DNA of 7,052 nucleotides from Candidatus Manganitrophaceae bacterium (GTDB taxonomy: Bacteria > Nitrospirota > Nitrospiria > SBBL01 > Manganitrophaceae): NCBI GenBank assembly GCA_004297235.1, contig SCUR01000076.1, positions 1 to 7,052 of the forward strand. The letters are read 5' to 3'. Under the pieces are notes generated by a model, which ran no database searches, was not told where the DNA came from, and worked only from the letters and a program-made list of their open reading frames with translations. Positions 1 through 5,697 of this stretch are shown piece after piece (position 1 is the stretch's first letter; every line of letters begins with the position of its first letter). The translations under genes and the position numbers were made by a program.

Positions 1-12
1 CTTTTGCCTTGA

Positions 13-43
13 CCCCTTACGCCTCCCCCCTCACGCCTCACGT
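13..43. repeat. CTCACGCC-type intergenic repeat, copy 1
   Basis: The segment reads CCCCTTACGCCT, then a C-rich stretch, then CTCACGCCTCACGTC. It matches the right arm of the hairpin after usp1 (584-607), which has CCCCTTACGCCT followed by CGCCTCACGTC with about eight fewer bases between. Both are built from a heptamer like TCACGCC. The copies therefore flank usp1 in the same orientation. A matching left arm, if present, would lie outside the window. Confidence 0.6.
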
Positions 44-65
44 CACTTTGACATAAGGACTGACG

Positions 66-545
66 ATGAAAAAAAACTCACCCAAGCAAACCATCCGAAA
101 AATTCTCGTCCCGACCGATTTCTCCTCTCATTCCGAGCGGGCGGCCGAATATGCGCTGATGCTGGCGGCCAAGTTTGAGGCGACGATCGATCTGCTCCAT
201 GTGGTCGAGCCGTTCCCCTACAGCGTGACCGACACGATGACGATCATCAATCATGGGGAGGCGTTGAAGACCATCGCCGCCTCTCTTCTGGACAATGCCC
301 GCGCGCAGTTGGAGCAAAAAGGGATGAAGGCGGAAAGCCATCTCGCCAGCGGCGCCCCCGATCAGGAAATCGTCGACTGGGCGCGCGATCACGCCATCGA
401 TCTCATCGTCATGGGAACGCATGGGCGAACCGGCGTCCGTCACCTCCTCCTCGGCAGCGTGGCGGAAAAAGTCGTCCACCTCTCCCCTTGCCCGGTCCTG
501 ACGGTCACCGCTGAGGCCCGTAAGGCGACAAAGAAGGGAACGTGA
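66..545 (+). CDS. Universal stress protein, UspA family (usp1)
   Basis: This encodes a 159-residue single-domain universal stress protein, close to the usual length of about 140-160 residues. Such cytoplasmic proteins have a Rossmann-like alpha/beta fold, usually dimerise, and in many members bind ATP; they help cells survive starvation, oxidative stress or energy loss. The first strand ILVPTDFS carries the conserved Asp18. The nucleotide-loop signature G-x2-G-x9-G-S is intact: Gly117, Gly120, Gly130 and Ser131, within GTHGRTG...LLLGS. The end, SPCPVLTV, is the typical last strand. The first 11 residues are a polar, basic lead-in. The ATG is supported by TAAGGA at 54-59, six bases upstream. 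The stop codon (543-545) lies inside the repeat hairpin 541-606, so the last codons may have been shaped by the repeat. Family assignment is secure; ATP binding is inferred from the motif and the physiological role is not visible. Confidence 0.95.
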   Translation: MKKNSPKQTIRKILVPTDFSSHSERAAEYALMLAAKFEATIDLLHVVEPFPYSVTDTMTIINHGEALKTIAASLLDNARAQLEQKGMKAESHLASGAPDQEIVDWARDHAIDLIVMGTHGRTGVRHLLLGSVAEKVVHLSPCPVLTVTAEARKATKKGT

Positions 546-606
546 GGCGTGAGGGGTAAGTTCAAAATTCTTTAAATCTTTTACCCCTTACGCCTAGCGC
601 CTCACG
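541..606. repeat. Imperfect inverted repeat/hairpin overlapping the usp1 stop
   Basis: The left arm 541-559 (CGTGAGGCGTGAGGGGTAA) pairs with the right arm 581-606. This gives 19 base pairs including one G-T pair (551/589), interrupted by one 7-base bulge on the right side (596-602), and a 21-base AT-rich loop (560-580). The bulge is one extra heptamer unit, AGCGCCT. The usp1 stop codon TGA (543-545) is in the left arm. The right arm matches the repeat at 13-43. The transcript could fold strongly here and act as a terminator or mRNA 3'-end stabiliser, but no T-run follows, so a classical intrinsic terminator is not shown. It may instead be a dispersed palindromic repeat of the genome. Confidence 0.7.
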
Positions 607-720
607 TCCCCTTGCCTTTCAAATACCCCATTCGGGGGATTGTCCCCCCCTCCCTCCTGCGTCAAAATGACAACATGTGCACCAATCCTATTCAAGGAAC
701 CGTCACGGGGAGGGGGAGCG
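607..720. other. Non-coding spacer between usp1 and usp2 with small hairpins
   Basis: I see no gene here. Two small, mutually exclusive hairpins share the same G-run: CCCC-ATTC-GGGG at 626-637, and GGGGGA-TTG-TCCCCC at 634-648. A pyrimidine-rich stretch follows. At 661-671 is the short palindrome GTCA-AAA-TGAC, which could be an operator half-site pair but matches no regulator box I can name with confidence. The promoter of the usp2 operon would be expected here; no convincing -35/-10 pair is visible. Confidence 0.5.
707..718 (+). promoter_or_regulatory. Strong ribosome binding site that fixes the usp2 start
   Basis: The purine run GGGGAGGGGGAG lies just upstream of the ATG at 721, with the GGAGG core (709-713) seven bases away. 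It supports the ATG at 721 over the in-frame TTG at 640, which would add 27 residues unlike any Usp N-terminus. Confidence 0.75.
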
Positions 721-1179
721 ATGGCCTTTAAACGGATTCTCGTCCCGATCGATTTCTCTTCCTGCTCCCTCGAAGCATACCGGGTCGCCGTCTCCCTCGC
801 CCGCTCCGAAGCAGCGACGCTCTACCTCCTCCATGTGATCGACCGACGGGCCTTGGAAGCGGCTCGGGAGATCGGCCTGACGGCGGAGGAGATCGACGAG
901 AAACCGCTCCATGCGAAAGCGCGCCGCCGACTTCGGGAATTCTTGGCCAACGAGCCCGACCTCCCTTCCGATCGAAAAATCGTAACCGGCCTCCCGTTCC
1001 AAGAGATCGTCCAGGCAACCCGGCAGGAGCAGATCGACCTGATCGTCATGGGACGCTACGGGGGCGGCGGCGAGCTGGAAAAAATCTTCTTCGGCAGCAC
1101 CGCCGAGAAGGTGGTCCGCATCGCCCCCTGCGCCGTCCTCTCCATCCCGCTCGCTCCCGAATCGAGGAGGCGCCCGTGA
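721..1179 (+). CDS. Universal stress protein with altered glycine loop (usp2)
   Basis: This encodes a 152-residue UspA-family protein. The N-terminal strand MAFKRILVPIDFSS carries the conserved Asp11, and the C-terminal APCAVLSIPL is the usual last strand. The nucleotide loop is unusual. The first Gly111 is followed by Arg-Tyr-Gly-Gly-Gly-Gly and then Gly125-Ser126, so 13 residues separate Gly111 and Gly125, where usp1 and usp3 have 12. The Thr-His of the common GTHG motif is replaced by Arg-Tyr. ATP may still bind, but the loop geometry must differ. The ATG at 721 is preferred because of its strong ribosome binding site and because the Usp fold begins immediately. The gene ends in a 4-base overlap (GTGA, 1176-1179) with the ATPase gene, implying one transcript and translational coupling. 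It could be a partner or regulator of the ATPase; that is inference from position alone. Confidence 0.93.
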   Translation: MAFKRILVPIDFSSCSLEAYRVAVSLARSEAATLYLLHVIDRRALEAAREIGLTAEEIDEKPLHAKARRRLREFLANEPDLPSDRKIVTGLPFQEIVQATRQEQIDLIVMGRYGGGGELEKIFFGSTAEKVVRIAPCAVLSIPLAPESRRRP

Positions 1180-3872
1180 ACGAAAAACCGTGGCACCGGT
1201 TGAGCGCAGCGCAGGCACTGACCGTCCTGGAGAGCGCCTCCGAGGGGCTCTCTCAGGCCGAGGCGGCGAAACGGCTTTCCGTTTACGGCGAGAATCTCCT
1301 CAAAGAAGCGGAGGGAAAGCGCCCCTGGTCGATCCTGCTCCGGCAATTCACCGACCTGATGATCGTGATTCTGCTCATCGCCGCCGCGATCGCCTGGGCG
1401 ATGGGGGATTTCACCGACACCGCGATGATTCTGGTGATCGTCGTTCTCAACGCCGCGCTCGGCTTCAGCCAGGAGTATCGGGCCGAGCGGGCCCTCTCCG
1501 CCTTAAAGAGGCTGGAACAGCCGCAAGTCCTGGTCCGGCGGGAGGGGATCTATCTCCAGGTTCCTTCCCGGGAGCTGGTTCCGGGAGAGGTCGTCGCCAT
1601 AGAGGCGGGGCAGAAGGTCCCCGCCGACGGGCGGCTGATCGAAGCCGTCCAGCTCAAAATCGACGAGTCCCAGCTCACCGGCGAATCGGTGCCGGTCGAA
1701 AAGGAGCTGCCGGCCCTGAACCGGGAGGAGGTCCCCTTGGGAGATCAGGCCAACCGGGTTTTTATGGGGACCACGGTGATGACCGGACATGGCTGGGCCG
1801 TCGTCACCGAGACCGGCATGCGGACGGAGCTCGGCAGGATCGCCTCTCTGCTCCAGACGGTGGAAGATCGGCAGACCCCGCTCCAGATCCGTCTCGCGGC
1901 GATGGGCAAGCGGCTCGCCGCCGCGGCGTTGATCATGACGGCGGTGATCTTCGCCGCCGGCCTGCTGCGGGGAGAGAGCGTCCAGACCATGCTTCTCACC
2001 GCCATCAGTCTGGCGGTCGCCGTCATCCCGGAGGGGCTTCCGGCGATGGTCACCATCGTCCTCGCCCTCGGCGCGCAGCGAATGGTCCGGCGCAACGCCC
2101 TCATTCGAAAGCTCCCCGCCGTCGAAACGCTCGGCAGCGTCACGACGATCTGCACCGACAAAACCGGGACGCTGACGCAGAACGTCATGTCGGTCGAGGT
2201 GATCTACGTCGACGGCCGCCGAATCCAGGTCTCCGGGAGCGGCTATCGGCCGGAAGGCCATCTTTATAAAAAAGGGAAGATGTTCGACCCGCTCACCGAC
2301 CAGCCGCTCCTCCAGCTCCTTCGCGCCGCCGTTCTCTGCTCGAATGCCCGCCTCGAACTGAGGGGACGCGAATGGGCGGTGCTCGGCGATCCGACGGAGG
2401 GGGCCCTTTTGACCGCGGCCGCCAAGGCCGGCCTTTGGAAGGATATGCTGGAGCGGCGATATCCCCGGATCGGGGAGATCCCCTTCGACTCCTCCCGAAA
2501 GCTGATGACGACCCTTCATCACAACCGGGATGAGAAAGTACGGGTCTTTGCGAAGGGAAGTATCGAGGAGGTCCTGCGGCGTTCGACCCGCATGATACAA
2601 GGGGAGGAGACGGTCCCGCTGACCGATCGCCATCGGGAAGAGATCGCCCAAACCCACCGGGAGCTCGCCGGGGCCGGTCTCCGTCTGCTGGCCTGCGGGA
2701 TGCGGCGGCTCGACAAAGCGCCGGGCCCCGATCTTCGCGGGGTCGAAGCGGAGCTGACCTTCCTCGGCCTCTTCGGAATGATCGATCCGCTGCGGCCGGA
2801 GGCGATCGACGCGGTCGACCGCTGCCGGACCGCCGGCATCCGCCCGGTGATGATCACCGGGGACCATCGGATCACCGCCGAGGCGATCGGCGCTCAATTG
2901 GGGATGAAGGGAGCGGGAGAGCAGGTCCTGACCGGAGAGGAGCTGGCCCGGCTCACCCCGGAGGCGCTCGAGCCGATCGTGCGGAACATCTCGATCTACG
3001 CCCGGGTCTCCCCCGAACACAAGGTCAAGATCGTCGAGGCGCTCAAGCGCCGGGGGGAGATCGTCGCGATGACCGGCGACGGGGTGAACGACGCCCCCGC
3101 GTTGCGGGCGGCCGATATCGGCATCGCGATGGGACGGAGCGGCACCGACGTGGCGCGCGAGGCCTCCGAAATGATCCTGCTCGACGATCACTTTGCGACC
3201 ATCATCTCGGCGGTGGAAGAGGGGCGAATCATCTACGACAACATTCGAAAATTCACCCGGTACATCCTCTCCACCAACAGCGGGGAGATCTTGACGATGT
3301 TCTTCGCCATCCTCTTCGGTCTCCCCCTCCCGCTCCTTCCGATTCAAATCCTCTGGACGAACCTCGTGACCGACGGCCTTCCCGCGCTCGCCCTCGGCGT
3401 CGAGCCCCCCGAGCGATCGGTCATGCGGAGGCCGCCGCGGTCTTCTTCCGAGAGCCTCTTCGCCGGCGGCCTCGGCCTTCATGTGATCTGGGTCGGGCTT
3501 CTGATGGGGTTGGGAACGGTCGGTCTCTTCGCATGGGCGATTCAGACGCGGGATCTGGCGCACGCCCGGACGATCGCCTTCCTCACCTTGATGCTCTTTC
3601 AAATGTTTCACGTCCTGGCGATCCGCTCGGAGCGCGACCCCCTCTGGCGGATCGGCCTGCGCTCCAACCCGTACCTGCTGGGAGCGGTCGTCCTCACCCT
3701 CGTGCTTCAATTGGCCATCACCTATCTTTCCCCGCTCCAGAAGCTCTTTCACACGACGAGCCTCTCGGCGGGCGAGCTGCTGGCCTGCATCGGGGCCGCC
3801 GTGACGGTTTATTTCGCCGTAGAAGCGGAAAAATGGTTGCGCACTCGAAAATCAAACGGAGGGGAACCATGA
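1176..3872 (+). CDS. P2A-type cation-transporting ATPase (Ca2+-ATPase-like)
   Basis: This encodes an 898-residue inner-membrane ion pump of the P-type family, full length for a bacterial P2 ATPase. In order: an N-terminal cation-ATPase domain (about 1-60), M1-M2 (about 50-105), an actuator domain with TGES at 168-171, M3-M4 with PEGLP at 285-289, the phosphorylated Asp328 in DKTGTLT, a nucleotide-binding domain with Lys460-Gly461, the hinge TGDGVNDAPAL at 633-643, then M5-M10. Counterparts of SERCA ligands are visible: Glu286 in M4, Asn701 and Glu704 in M5 (STNSGE), Asn729, Thr732 and Asp733 in M6 (NLVTDG). In M8 the SERCA Glu908 position appears to be Gln809 (LFQMFH). This favours Ca2+ with possibly one ion per cycle; Mn2+ or Na+ remain possible. 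The start is GTG at 1176 with GAGGAGG at 1164-1170. It overlaps both neighbouring usp genes by 4 bases, so it sits in the middle of a coupled operon. Family is certain; the transported ion is not. Confidence 0.96.
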   Translation: MNEKPWHRLSAAQALTVLESASEGLSQAEAAKRLSVYGENLLKEAEGKRPWSILLRQFTDLMIVILLIAAAIAWAMGDFTDTAMILVIVVLNAALGFSQEYRAERALSALKRLEQPQVLVRREGIYLQVPSRELVPGEVVAIEAGQKVPADGRLIEAVQLKIDESQLTGESVPVEKELPALNREEVPLGDQANRVFMGTTVMTGHGWAVVTETGMRTELGRIASLLQTVEDRQTPLQIRLAAMGKRLAAAALIMTAVIFAAGLLRGESVQTMLLTAISLAVAVIPEGLPAMVTIVLALGAQRMVRRNALIRKLPAVETLGSVTTICTDKTGTLTQNVMSVEVIYVDGRRIQVSGSGYRPEGHLYKKGKMFDPLTDQPLLQLLRAAVLCSNARLELRGREWAVLGDPTEGALLTAAAKAGLWKDMLERRYPRIGEIPFDSSRKLMTTLHHNRDEKVRVFAKGSIEEVLRRSTRMIQGEETVPLTDRHREEIAQTHRELAGAGLRLLACGMRRLDKAPGPDLRGVEAELTFLGLFGMIDPLRPEAIDAVDRCRTAGIRPVMITGDHRITAEAIGAQLGMKGAGEQVLTGEELARLTPEALEPIVRNISIYARVSPEHKVKIVEALKRRGEIVAMTGDGVNDAPALRAADIGIAMGRSGTDVAREASEMILLDDHFATIISAVEEGRIIYDNIRKFTRYILSTNSGEILTMFFAILFGLPLPLLPIQILWTNLVTDGLPALALGVEPPERSVMRRPPRSSSESLFAGGLGLHVIWVGLLMGLGTVGLFAWAIQTRDLAHARTIAFLTLMLFQMFHVLAIRSERDPLWRIGLRSNPYLLGAVVLTLVLQLAITYLSPLQKLFHTTSLSAGELLACIGAAVTVYFAVEAEKWLRTRKSNGGEP

Positions 3873-4324
3873 TCACAATGGAGCATCTGTTGGCGGCGAC
3901 CGATTTCTCGGCCTGCTCGAAGGAGGCGGTCGATTACGCGATTCACCTCGGTCAAAAAATGAAGGGGCGACTGACCCTCCTCCACGTTTTCGAATCCCCC
4001 TTCTTCTACCCGGCCGAGATCTCCATGGGGGCCTATCCCGAGGTCTATCAGTGGCTTCAAGATTTCAAACAGGAGGAGCTGAAAAAGCTGAATGCCCTCG
4101 CCGAGCAGCTCCGCAAAGAAGGCCTTTCAGTCGAATCGCTTTTTAAGGAAGGGGTTCCCTCCATCGAGATTGTCCGGACGGCCAAGGAGATCAACGCCGA
4201 TCTGATCGTGCTGGGAACACACGGGCGCAGAGGACTTTCGCATGTGGTGATGGGAAGTGTCGCCGAGCGGGTCTCTCGCGAAGCCCCCTGTCCCGTCTTC
4301 ATTGTCCGGGGGAAAAAAACGTAG
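3869..4324 (+). CDS. Universal stress protein, UspA family (usp3)
   Basis: This encodes a 151-residue universal stress protein. The first strand (HLLAATDFSACS) carries Asp12. The nucleotide loop is canonical: Gly116-Thr-His-Gly119, nine residues, then Gly129-Ser130. The last strand is APCPVFIV. The middle has an aromatic-rich segment (about residues 43-65, with FFYP and YPEVYQWLQDF) ahead of a charged, Lys/Glu-rich helix, where Usp proteins vary most. The ATG at 3869 overlaps the ATPase stop (ATGA, 3869-3872), with CGGAGGGG at 3858-3865 as the ribosome binding site, so translation is probably coupled to the pump. A further in-frame upstream extension would run through the ATPase gene and is not credible. 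A hairpin follows the stop codon, marking a likely operon end. The canonical loop makes ATP binding more likely here than in usp2. Confidence 0.95.
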   Translation: MITMEHLLAATDFSACSKEAVDYAIHLGQKMKGRLTLLHVFESPFFYPAEISMGAYPEVYQWLQDFKQEELKKLNALAEQLRKEGLSVESLFKEGVPSIEIVRTAKEINADLIVLGTHGRRGLSHVVMGSVAERVSREAPCPVFIVRGKKT

Positions 4325-4368
4325 GGGGCGCGGCGCGTTTTGGGATATTCACCGCGCCCCTCCCTTTT
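4325..4368 (+). terminator. Hairpin after usp3, possible terminator
   Basis: GGGGCGCGG (4325-4333) pairs perfectly with CCGCGCCCC (4352-4360) around an 18-base loop. It begins right after the usp3 stop codon (4322-4324). Only a short TTTT (4365-4368) follows, four bases after the stem, so it is a weak intrinsic terminator or attenuator. Partial readthrough into the OsmC-family gene 14 bases further on is likely. Confidence 0.5.
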
Positions 4369-4382
4369 CAAGGAGATCAGCC

Positions 4383-4802
4383 ATGTCCAATATGACTCGA
4401 CAAGAATCGATGACGATTTCGTGGACCGCCGGCGTCCAGATGGCGGTGGAGGTCCGCGGCCACCGGCTGATCGTCGATCAGCCGAAGGAGGACGGAGGCG
4501 ACGATCAAGGGATCACGCCGGTGGAGATGTTCGTCGCCTCGCTCGGCGCCTGCATCGGCTACTTCGCCGTCCGCTTCTGCCAGCGCCGCAACCTGCCGAC
4601 GGCGGGACTGGCGGTGAAGGTGGCGTGGGATTATGCCGAGCAGCCCCACCGGGTCGGGTCGCTGACGGTCCAGGTTTCTCTCCCCCCCGGCTTTCCCGCG
4701 GAGATGCAGGAGCGGCTTCAGAAGGTCGTGGAGGGGTGCACCATCCATCAATCTCTCACCCACTCCCCGCCGATCGCCATCGCGCTCAAGGAGACGGGTT
4801 GA
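4383..4802 (+). CDS. OsmC/Ohr-family peroxiredoxin-like protein
   Basis: This encodes a 139-residue protein of the OsmC/Ohr superfamily, near the usual 135-145 residues. Family members are cytoplasmic, dimeric, thiol-dependent peroxidases that reduce organic or lipid hydroperoxides, though some subgroups have no proven substrate. The diagnostic segment TPVEMFVASLGACIG (residues 45-59) places the first active cysteine at Cys57. The second, Cys119, sits in VEGCTIHQSL, followed by a final strand rich in Ile and Ala. An additional Cys66 lies nine residues after Cys57. The N-terminal half contains the expected beta strands (ISWTAGVQMAVEVRGHRLIVDQP). The ATG at 4383 is supported by AAGGAG at 4370-4375; the longer in-frame reading from 4257 overlaps usp3 and has no family match. 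The gene may be read through from the usp/ATPase operon past the preceding hairpin. Whether it belongs to the OsmC, Ohr or YhfA-like branch cannot be decided by eye. Confidence 0.9.
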   Translation: MSNMTRQESMTISWTAGVQMAVEVRGHRLIVDQPKEDGGDDQGITPVEMFVASLGACIGYFAVRFCQRRNLPTAGLAVKVAWDYAEQPHRVGSLTVQVSLPPGFPAEMQERLQKVVEGCTIHQSLTHSPPIAIALKETG

Positions 4803-4828
4803 TCCCAACCAATGAAGATGAGTAGAAT
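4799..4828 (+). promoter_or_regulatory. Candidate sigma70-type promoter for the cytochrome genes
   Basis: TTGATC (4799-4804) and TAGAAT (4823-4828) are separated by 18 bases, matching TTGACA at four of six and TATAAT at five of six positions. The -35 element overlaps the stop codon of the OsmC gene. Predicted transcription would start near 4835, leaving a leader of about 50 bases before the first cytochrome. Such matches occur by chance, so this is a candidate only. Confidence 0.35.
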
Positions 4829-4836
4829 CGAAAGAC

Positions 4837-4860
4837 GGAGAACGGATTGGGCCGCTCTCC
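4837..4860. other. Small hairpin in the cytochrome leader
   Basis: GGAGA (4837-4841) pairs with TCTCC (4856-4860), and inside it CGG (4843-4845) pairs with CCG (4852-4854) across one A-C mismatch, with the loop ATTGGG. No T-run follows. If the promoter at 4799-4828 is real, this would be at the 5' end of the mRNA and might stabilise it. Confidence 0.3.
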
Positions 4861-4888
4861 TGAACACACCCTAACTCGGAGGAGAAAT

Positions 4889-5218
4889 ATGATTCGGCAG
4901 ACCTTGCTGATCGGATTGATGATTCTATTCTTGACGGCACAGGCGGGATGGGCCGCCGACGGGGCCAAACTCTACGCGGAGAAATGCGCCGCCTGCCACG
5001 GCGCGAAGGGGGAAGGGGGCCCGACCGGCCCGGCCCTCAAGGGAAATCCGTTCATCACCCGGGGGAAGCCGGTCGACATCAAGAAAGTCCTTCTGGAGGG
5101 ACGGCAAGGCCCCGATAAAAAATATCCGAACATCCCGGTCGGGATGCCGAAGGGGTTGGTCTCCGACGCGGAAGCCGACGCCCTGGTGAAGCACATGCAG
5201 GGCGATTTGCAAAAGTAG
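4889..5218 (+). CDS. Small monohaem cytochrome c, exported (cytochrome A)
   Basis: This encodes a 109-residue class I cytochrome c. Residues 1-22 form a signal peptide: a short basic start (MIRQ), a hydrophobic core and a likely cleavage after GWA, releasing a mature protein of about 87 residues to the periplasm. The single haem is attached through Cys33 and Cys36 in CAACH, with His37 as the proximal ligand. Met86 in PVGMPKG is the likely sixth ligand, as in the family. The C-terminal helix SDAEADALVKHMQGDL closes the fold. The ATG is supported by CGGAGGAG at 4878-4885. The next gene is a related cytochrome only 30 bases downstream, so the pair is probably co-transcribed. It is expected to be a soluble electron carrier or a diffusible partner of a terminal oxidase or other periplasmic redox enzyme; no partner complex is encoded in the window. 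Confidence 0.93.
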   Translation: MIRQTLLIGLMILFLTAQAGWAADGAKLYAEKCAACHGAKGEGGPTGPALKGNPFITRGKPVDIKKVLLEGRQGPDKKYPNIPVGMPKGLVSDAEADALVKHMQGDLQK

Positions 5219-5248
5219 ACGGGATGAACCTTTGTGAAAGAGGCGGCG

Positions 5249-5653
5249 ATGAAGCGGATCTTTCCGGTCCTGGTGTTGGTCATTTTCATCGGAGGGGCGG
5301 AGTCGGCGGGGGCGGTCGATGCGGCCCGATTGTATGCCGACAAATGCGCCCCTTGCCATGGCCCCGGCGGCCGGGGAGGTCCCTCCGCCCCGCCTCACAA
5401 GCGGAACGCGTTCATCACCGAGGGAAGCCCGGAGGAAATCAAGCAGGTGATCATGAATGGGCGCCAAGGCGCCGAAAAGAAGTATCCCGATTTCCCGCTC
5501 GCGATGCCGGGAGGACTGGTCACCGAAGCGCAGGCCGACGCCCTGGTTCCATATCTGAAGGGCCCCCTCCAGACCGGCAAAGGGGGCGTCCCGCGCGGCC
5601 GGTGCGGTCCGGGCGAGCACCGCGGTCCCCGCTGTGGCCGCGGGATGCGTTAG
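5249..5653 (+). CDS. Small monohaem cytochrome c with Gly/Arg/Cys-rich tail (cytochrome B)
   Basis: This encodes a 134-residue cytochrome c, a paralogue of the preceding gene. Residues 1 to about 22 are a signal peptide (MKRIFPVLVLVIFIGG core). Haem attachment is by Cys33 and Cys36 in CAPCH with His37, and Met86 in LAMPGG is the probable sixth ligand. Over residues 24-108 it aligns with cytochrome A without gaps, with about 49 of 85 identical residues by hand count. Unlike cytochrome A, which stops right after the last helix, this protein continues for 26 residues (109-134) rich in Gly, Arg and Pro, with two extra cysteines (Cys119 and Cys129) in the similar units RGRCG and GPRCG. The ATG at 5249 with AGAGG at 5239-5243 is preferred; a GTG at 5234 would add only five residues and has a poor ribosome site. 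The tail could be a docking region or former spacer DNA made coding by loss of a stop codon. Confidence 0.9.
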   Translation: MKRIFPVLVLVIFIGGAESAGAVDAARLYADKCAPCHGPGGRGGPSAPPHKRNAFITEGSPEEIKQVIMNGRQGAEKKYPDFPLAMPGGLVTEAQADALVPYLKGPLQTGKGGVPRGRCGPGEHRGPRCGRGMR

Positions 5654-5662
5654 CGACAATCG

Positions 5663-5677
5663 TCCCGCTCCGCGGGA
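5663..5677. other. Short hairpin between cytochrome B and the PEP synthase gene
   Basis: TCCCGC (5663-5668) pairs with GCGGGA (5672-5677) around a three-base loop, 20 bases before the start codon at 5698. No T-run follows. The ribosome binding site AAGGAG (5686-5691) is outside the stem, so translation is not obviously blocked. The right arm belongs to a 9-base direct repeat, CCGCGGGAT, at 5638-5646 and 5670-5678. Confidence 0.35.
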
Positions 5678-5697
5678 TCAAACGGAAGGAGTAAGAA

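Noticed and set aside
48..53. Perfect TTGACA as a -35 box before usp1
   Set aside because: A -10 box at normal spacing would fall at about 71-76, inside usp1, and the ribosome binding site immediately follows at 54-59.
13..606. CRISPR-like or tandem array suggested by repeated CTCACGCC
   Set aside because: The units are heptamers without regular unique spacers and flank a gene; they are a simple dispersed repeat, not an array.
667..694. ATGACA/TATTCA pair as a usp2 promoter
   Set aside because: The -10 half matches only three of six positions with 16-base spacing; not better than chance.
640..720. Upstream TTG start for usp2
   Set aside because: It adds 27 residues unlike a Usp N-terminus and lies in a hairpin; the ATG at 721 has a strong ribosome binding site and begins the fold.
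1503..3752. 749-codon open frame on the minus strand
   Set aside because: It mirrors the ATPase gene, whose motifs are unmistakable. Its predicted protein is rich in Asp, Gly, Arg and His with no recognisable domain, as expected of an antisense shadow in GC-rich DNA.
3533..3868. Longer N-terminus for usp3 inside the ATPase gene
   Set aside because: The extension is an alternate-frame reading of the ATPase C-terminus with no Usp features.
4257..4382. Longer N-terminus for the OsmC-family protein
   Set aside because: It would overlap usp3 out of frame and cross the 4325-4360 hairpin; AAGGAG at 4370-4375 marks the ATG at 4383.
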